Part shown: positions 8,157-10,066 of the stretch, one piece after another
Numbering within the stretch: the first letter of the stretch is position 1
How the letters are laid out: each line of letters starts with the position of its first letter
Source of the DNA: Bacteroidota bacterium
GTDB lineage: Bacteria; Bacteroidota; Bacteroidia; 2-12-FULL-35-15
Reading direction: 5' to 3'
Length of the DNA: 10,066 nt
NCBI GenBank assembly: GCA_016707685.1
Contig: JADJHE010000032.1
Coordinates: forward strand, 1-10,066
Position numbers and translations under genes: made by a program
Notes under the pieces: model-generated
What the model saw: the letters and a program-made list of their open reading frames with translations, nothing else
The model's database searches: none
What the model was told of the DNA's origin: nothing

Positions 8157-8193
8157 TACTTTTGACTCATTATTTAAATTTATTCTAAATAAG
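8157..8193 (+). promoter_or_regulatory. Promoter of the response regulator, shared-element copy 1
   Basis: TACTTTTG (8157-8164), 18 nt, then TTCTAAATAA (8183-8192), then 4 nt to the ATG. TTTG fits the -33 box, and TAAATAAG (8186-8193) fits a -7 box in part. The same arrangement, with the same distances, precedes the TonB-dependent receptor gene at 9024. If the -7 assignment is right, transcription starts at or next to the ATG. Confidence 0.55.
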
Positions 8194-8196
8194 AAA

Positions 8197-8871
8197 ATGC
8201 AAAAAATCAAAGTTACCATAGCAGATAGTAATTTTTTAAGTAGAAAAGGATTAGCAGTTCTACTAAGTGAATGTGCTGATTTTAGCTTGTTGGCTGAAGC
8301 ATTAAGTACTTCTGATCTTGTAAATCAAGCAAAATTCTATCAACCTGATTTAATCGTAATTGATTATGAAAGTGCTAACTTTAGCATTGAAGGCTTAGTA
8401 CAGGTAGTAAAAAAATATCCGAAGGCTAATTTGTTGGCCATTACTGATTTTAAGTCGAATGCAATGATTGCAAAAGCATTGAATTCAGGGATTAAGAGTC
8501 ATTTGTTAAAAGATTGTGATCAAGAGGAGATTATTGAAGCAATTTATAAAACAGCAAATGGTGAGCAGTTTATGTGTGGTAAGATTGTAAGTGCTGTGTT
8601 GGATGAAAAAGGACCAGCTGCAATCGCTTCTTATAATTGTGATGGTATTAATATTTCCGAAAGAGAAATGGAAATTATTAAATGCATTGCCGAAGGATTA
8701 TCGAATAAAGAAGTTGCAGACAAATTATTCTTGAGCACACATACCGTTACTACACATCGTAAAAACATAATGGCGAAGTTGGGTGTGAACAATACAGCTG
8801 GATTGGTTTTGTTTGCTGTTCGTGAAAATTTAATTAGTCCGAATCATTTCTTGTTTTCGGCTGCTAGCTAA
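8197..8871 (+). CDS. NarL/FixJ-type response regulator (receiver plus LuxR HTH)
   Basis: A 224-residue two-domain regulator. The receiver (about 3-125) has Asp56 (LIVIDYESA) as phosphate acceptor, Thr83 and Lys105 (HLLKDC). The acidic pocket is incomplete: VTIADSN offers Asp10 followed by serine, where two adjacent acidic residues are usual, so phosphorylation may be weak or absent. The LuxR helix-turn-helix (about 151-213) is standard: ISEREMEIIKCIAEGLSNKE, FLSTHTVTTHRKNIMAKLGV. No histidine kinase is adjacent, so it is an orphan in this window. It is followed by a strong terminator, yet the receptor gene downstream carries a matching promoter element, which suggests common control or regulation of the receptor by this protein; that link is inference. 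The ATG is fixed by the conserved N-terminal strand KIKVTIAD. Confidence 0.93.
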   Translation: MQKIKVTIADSNFLSRKGLAVLLSECADFSLLAEALSTSDLVNQAKFYQPDLIVIDYESANFSIEGLVQVVKKYPKANLLAITDFKSNAMIAKALNSGIKSHLLKDCDQEEIIEAIYKTANGEQFMCGKIVSAVLDEKGPAAIASYNCDGINISEREMEIIKCIAEGLSNKEVADKLFLSTHTVTTHRKNIMAKLGVNNTAGLVLFAVRENLISPNHFLFSAAS

Positions 8872-8902
8872 ATAGATTAAATAGTAGTTAATATTATTGA
8901 TT

Positions 8903-8940
8903 AATCCCTACTTGTAAAAGTGGGGATTTTTATTTTATTC
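8903..8940 (+). terminator. Intrinsic terminator after the response regulator
   Basis: AATCCCTACTT (8903-8913) pairs with AAGTGGGGATT (8918-8928): 11 bp including one T-G wobble, with a GTAA tetraloop, followed by a T-rich tract (TTTATTTTATT). It starts 31 nt after the regulator stop and separates it from the receptor gene. Confidence 0.85.
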
Positions 8941-8942
8941 AA

Positions 8943-8962
8943 AATACCATTTTCAAGGTATT
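8943..8962. repeat. Short inverted repeat upstream of the receptor promoter
   Basis: AATACC (8943-8948) and GGTATT (8957-8962) form a perfect 6+6 dyad with an 8-nt spacer, 24 nt upstream of the TTTTG box of the receptor promoter. This is a possible activator site, but arms of six bases can arise by chance. Confidence 0.25.
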
Positions 8963-8983
8963 GCCCATTTTTATTGTCCGACC

Positions 8984-9020
8984 TACTTTTGTCTTGTTAA
9001 TTAAAATAATTCTAAATAAC
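8984..9020 (+). promoter_or_regulatory. Promoter of the TonB-dependent receptor, shared-element copy 2
   Basis: TACTTTTG (8984-8991), 18 nt, TTCTAAATAA (9010-9019), then 4 nt to the ATG at 9024. It is identical in both boxes and in all distances to the element before the regulator gene at 8197; 12 of the 18 spacer bases also agree. Confidence 0.55.
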
Positions 9021-9023
9021 ACT

Positions 9024-10066
9024 ATGAACAAATATATACTTACAATTTCTATACTAGCAACCAATCTTTTTGCTTTTGCTCAAAATGCAATTATACAAGG
9101 TGTCGTAAAGAATGAATCGGATAATCAGTTAATGCCATATGTTTCTGTTAGTTTAGACGGAATCGTTTCAAAAGCTACAGACATAAAGGGGGAGTTTAGA
9201 TTTAATTCGATTACTGTCGGAGAGCATAAAATCAGCTTGGCATTTTTAGGTTACGAAAAGGCTGAGATAAGTGTAAAAATTGCTTCAGAGAACGAAGTAG
9301 TTTCATTATCCGATATTAAACTAAAGCCTAGCGCTATTTTAATATCTGAAGTGGTTGTTTCGTCTCCATCTACCAATTTTTCTTCTCGTTATGAGGGCTC
9401 AAACATTATTATTACATCTAAAGATATAGAGTTAAGTAAGCCTGTTGGAACAGAAGAAGTTCCTAAACAAGTTGCTGGAGTAAATGTTTCTGGCGACATG
9501 GGTATTTCGAATCGATTGAATGTTGGAATCAGAGGCTCTTATCCGCGCAGGTCGGCAAATTTATTGTTGTTAGAAGATGGATCCCCAATTGCTCCAGCGC
9601 CTTATCTAGCTCCTGAAGCATATTATAACCCACCGAGTGATCGTTTGGATGGTATTGAAATATTAAAAGGTGCCGACATATTAGCTTTTGGGAGCAATAC
9701 AATGTACGGTGTTATTAATTACATTACCAAAAAGCCTCCATTAAAGCCTACATTGGGAATCAATTTAACTGCAGGTGAAAATGGTTATCATTCGGAATAT
9801 TTAACCTATGGTGGTACTTGGAATAATATTGGTGCCGAGCTTCAAGTTTTAAATAAGCAGTTTGATGGTTTTCAGGATAATTCACAATCTTCTATTTTTA
9901 ATACTACTGCAAAATTATATACAGAGTTGAATGCCCGCTCTTCGGTATACGTAAAATTAAATTATCATCAGGAAAAATCGAAAGCAAGTTACAGTGCATT
10001 AACACCTTATTCCTATAAGATTGATCCTCGTCAAAATCCATTTGATGCGGATGATCTTTTTACAAA
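9024..10066 (+). CDS. FecA-like TonB-dependent receptor, 5' part
   Basis: Outer-membrane receptor for energy-dependent uptake, open from the ATG to the window edge (347 codons visible of a family usually about 700-800). A Sec signal peptide (1-20, ending FAFAQ) is followed by a carboxypeptidase-regulatory-like domain (about 21-100; GVVKNES, YVSVSLDG, ATDIKGEFRF, LAFLGYEKAE), a TonB-box-like segment (SEVVVSSP, about 108-115), the plug (about 120-238) and the first barrel strands. The plug carries VGIRGSYPRRSANLLLLEDG, APYLAPEAYYNPPSDRLDGI and LKGADILAFGSNTMYGVINY, which closely follow the pattern of FecA-type ferric dicitrate receptors. The ligand is not proven: a siderophore, haem or another chelate is possible. 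It lacks a neighbouring SusD gene within the visible part, so a SusC-type glycan importer is less likely. Its promoter matches that of the upstream regulator gene. Confidence 0.9.
   Translation, partial: MNKYILTISILATNLFAFAQNAIIQGVVKNESDNQLMPYVSVSLDGIVSKATDIKGEFRFNSITVGEHKISLAFLGYEKAEISVKIASENEVVSLSDIKLKPSAILISEVVVSSPSTNFSSRYEGSNIIITSKDIELSKPVGTEEVPKQVAGVNVSGDMGISNRLNVGIRGSYPRRSANLLLLEDGSPIAPAPYLAPEAYYNPPSDRLDGIEILKGADILAFGSNTMYGVINYITKKPPLKPTLGINLTAGENGYHSEYLTYGGTWNNIGAELQVLNKQFDGFQDNSQSSIFNTTAKLYTELNARSSVYVKLNYHQEKSKASYSALTPYSYKIDPRQNPFDADDLFT

Noticed and set aside
9024..10066. SusC-type glycan importer belonging to the glycan locus
   Set aside because: The plug motifs follow the FecA pattern, no SusD is visible, and the gene is on the other strand behind its own promoter and a terminator.

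Overview
The window reads as a low-GC chromosome fragment of a member of the Bacteroidota. The reasons are the gene families (GH92, GH20, GH2, a FecA-like TonB-dependent receptor with an N-terminal carboxypeptidase-regulatory-like domain), the absence of Shine-Dalgarno sequences, and promoters resembling the TTTG / TAnnTTTG type of this phylum. Genus cannot be told from this sequence.

Left and centre (1-8053, all on the minus strand) is a glycan-degradation locus. In transcription order it holds a ROK sugar kinase (8053-7106), a secreted GH20 beta-N-acetylhexosaminidase (7089-5395), a hairpin and 165-nt gap, a Tat-exported aspartylglucosaminidase-type asparaginase (5229-4234), cutC (4237-3566), a GH2 beta-mannosidase (3569-981) and a GH92 alpha-mannosidase (963 to beyond the window). 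Together these activities match the stepwise dismantling of asparagine-linked glycans: GH20 removes GlcNAc, GH92 removes alpha-mannose, GH2 removes the core beta-mannose, the asparaginase splits GlcNAc from Asn, and the ROK kinase phosphorylates a released sugar in the cytoplasm. The asparaginase, cutC and mannosidase genes overlap at their start/stop codons (ATGA, then TTGA), so CutC, whose true function is unsettled, is tied into this pathway.

Both mannosidase genes are broken as written. GH2 has an in-frame TAG at codon 413, upstream of both catalytic glutamates. GH92 has a one-base deletion near base 816, inside its first conserved motif. Everything else in both reading frames is intact, so these are either very recent lesions or sequence errors.

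Right (8157-10066, plus strand) are an orphan NarL/LuxR-type response regulator (8197-8871), a strong terminator (8903-8940), and the 5' part of a FecA-like TonB-dependent receptor (9024 to beyond the window). The two genes share a nearly identical upstream element, TACTTTTG-N18-TTCTAAATAA-N4-ATG, so they are probably transcribed by the same rule, perhaps as leaderless mRNAs. The 8054-8196 gap is a divergent promoter region containing a perfect 8+8 dyad.

No RNA genes, insertion sequences, CRISPR arrays, attachment sites or origins were seen, and no gene-free stretch exceeds 300 bases.
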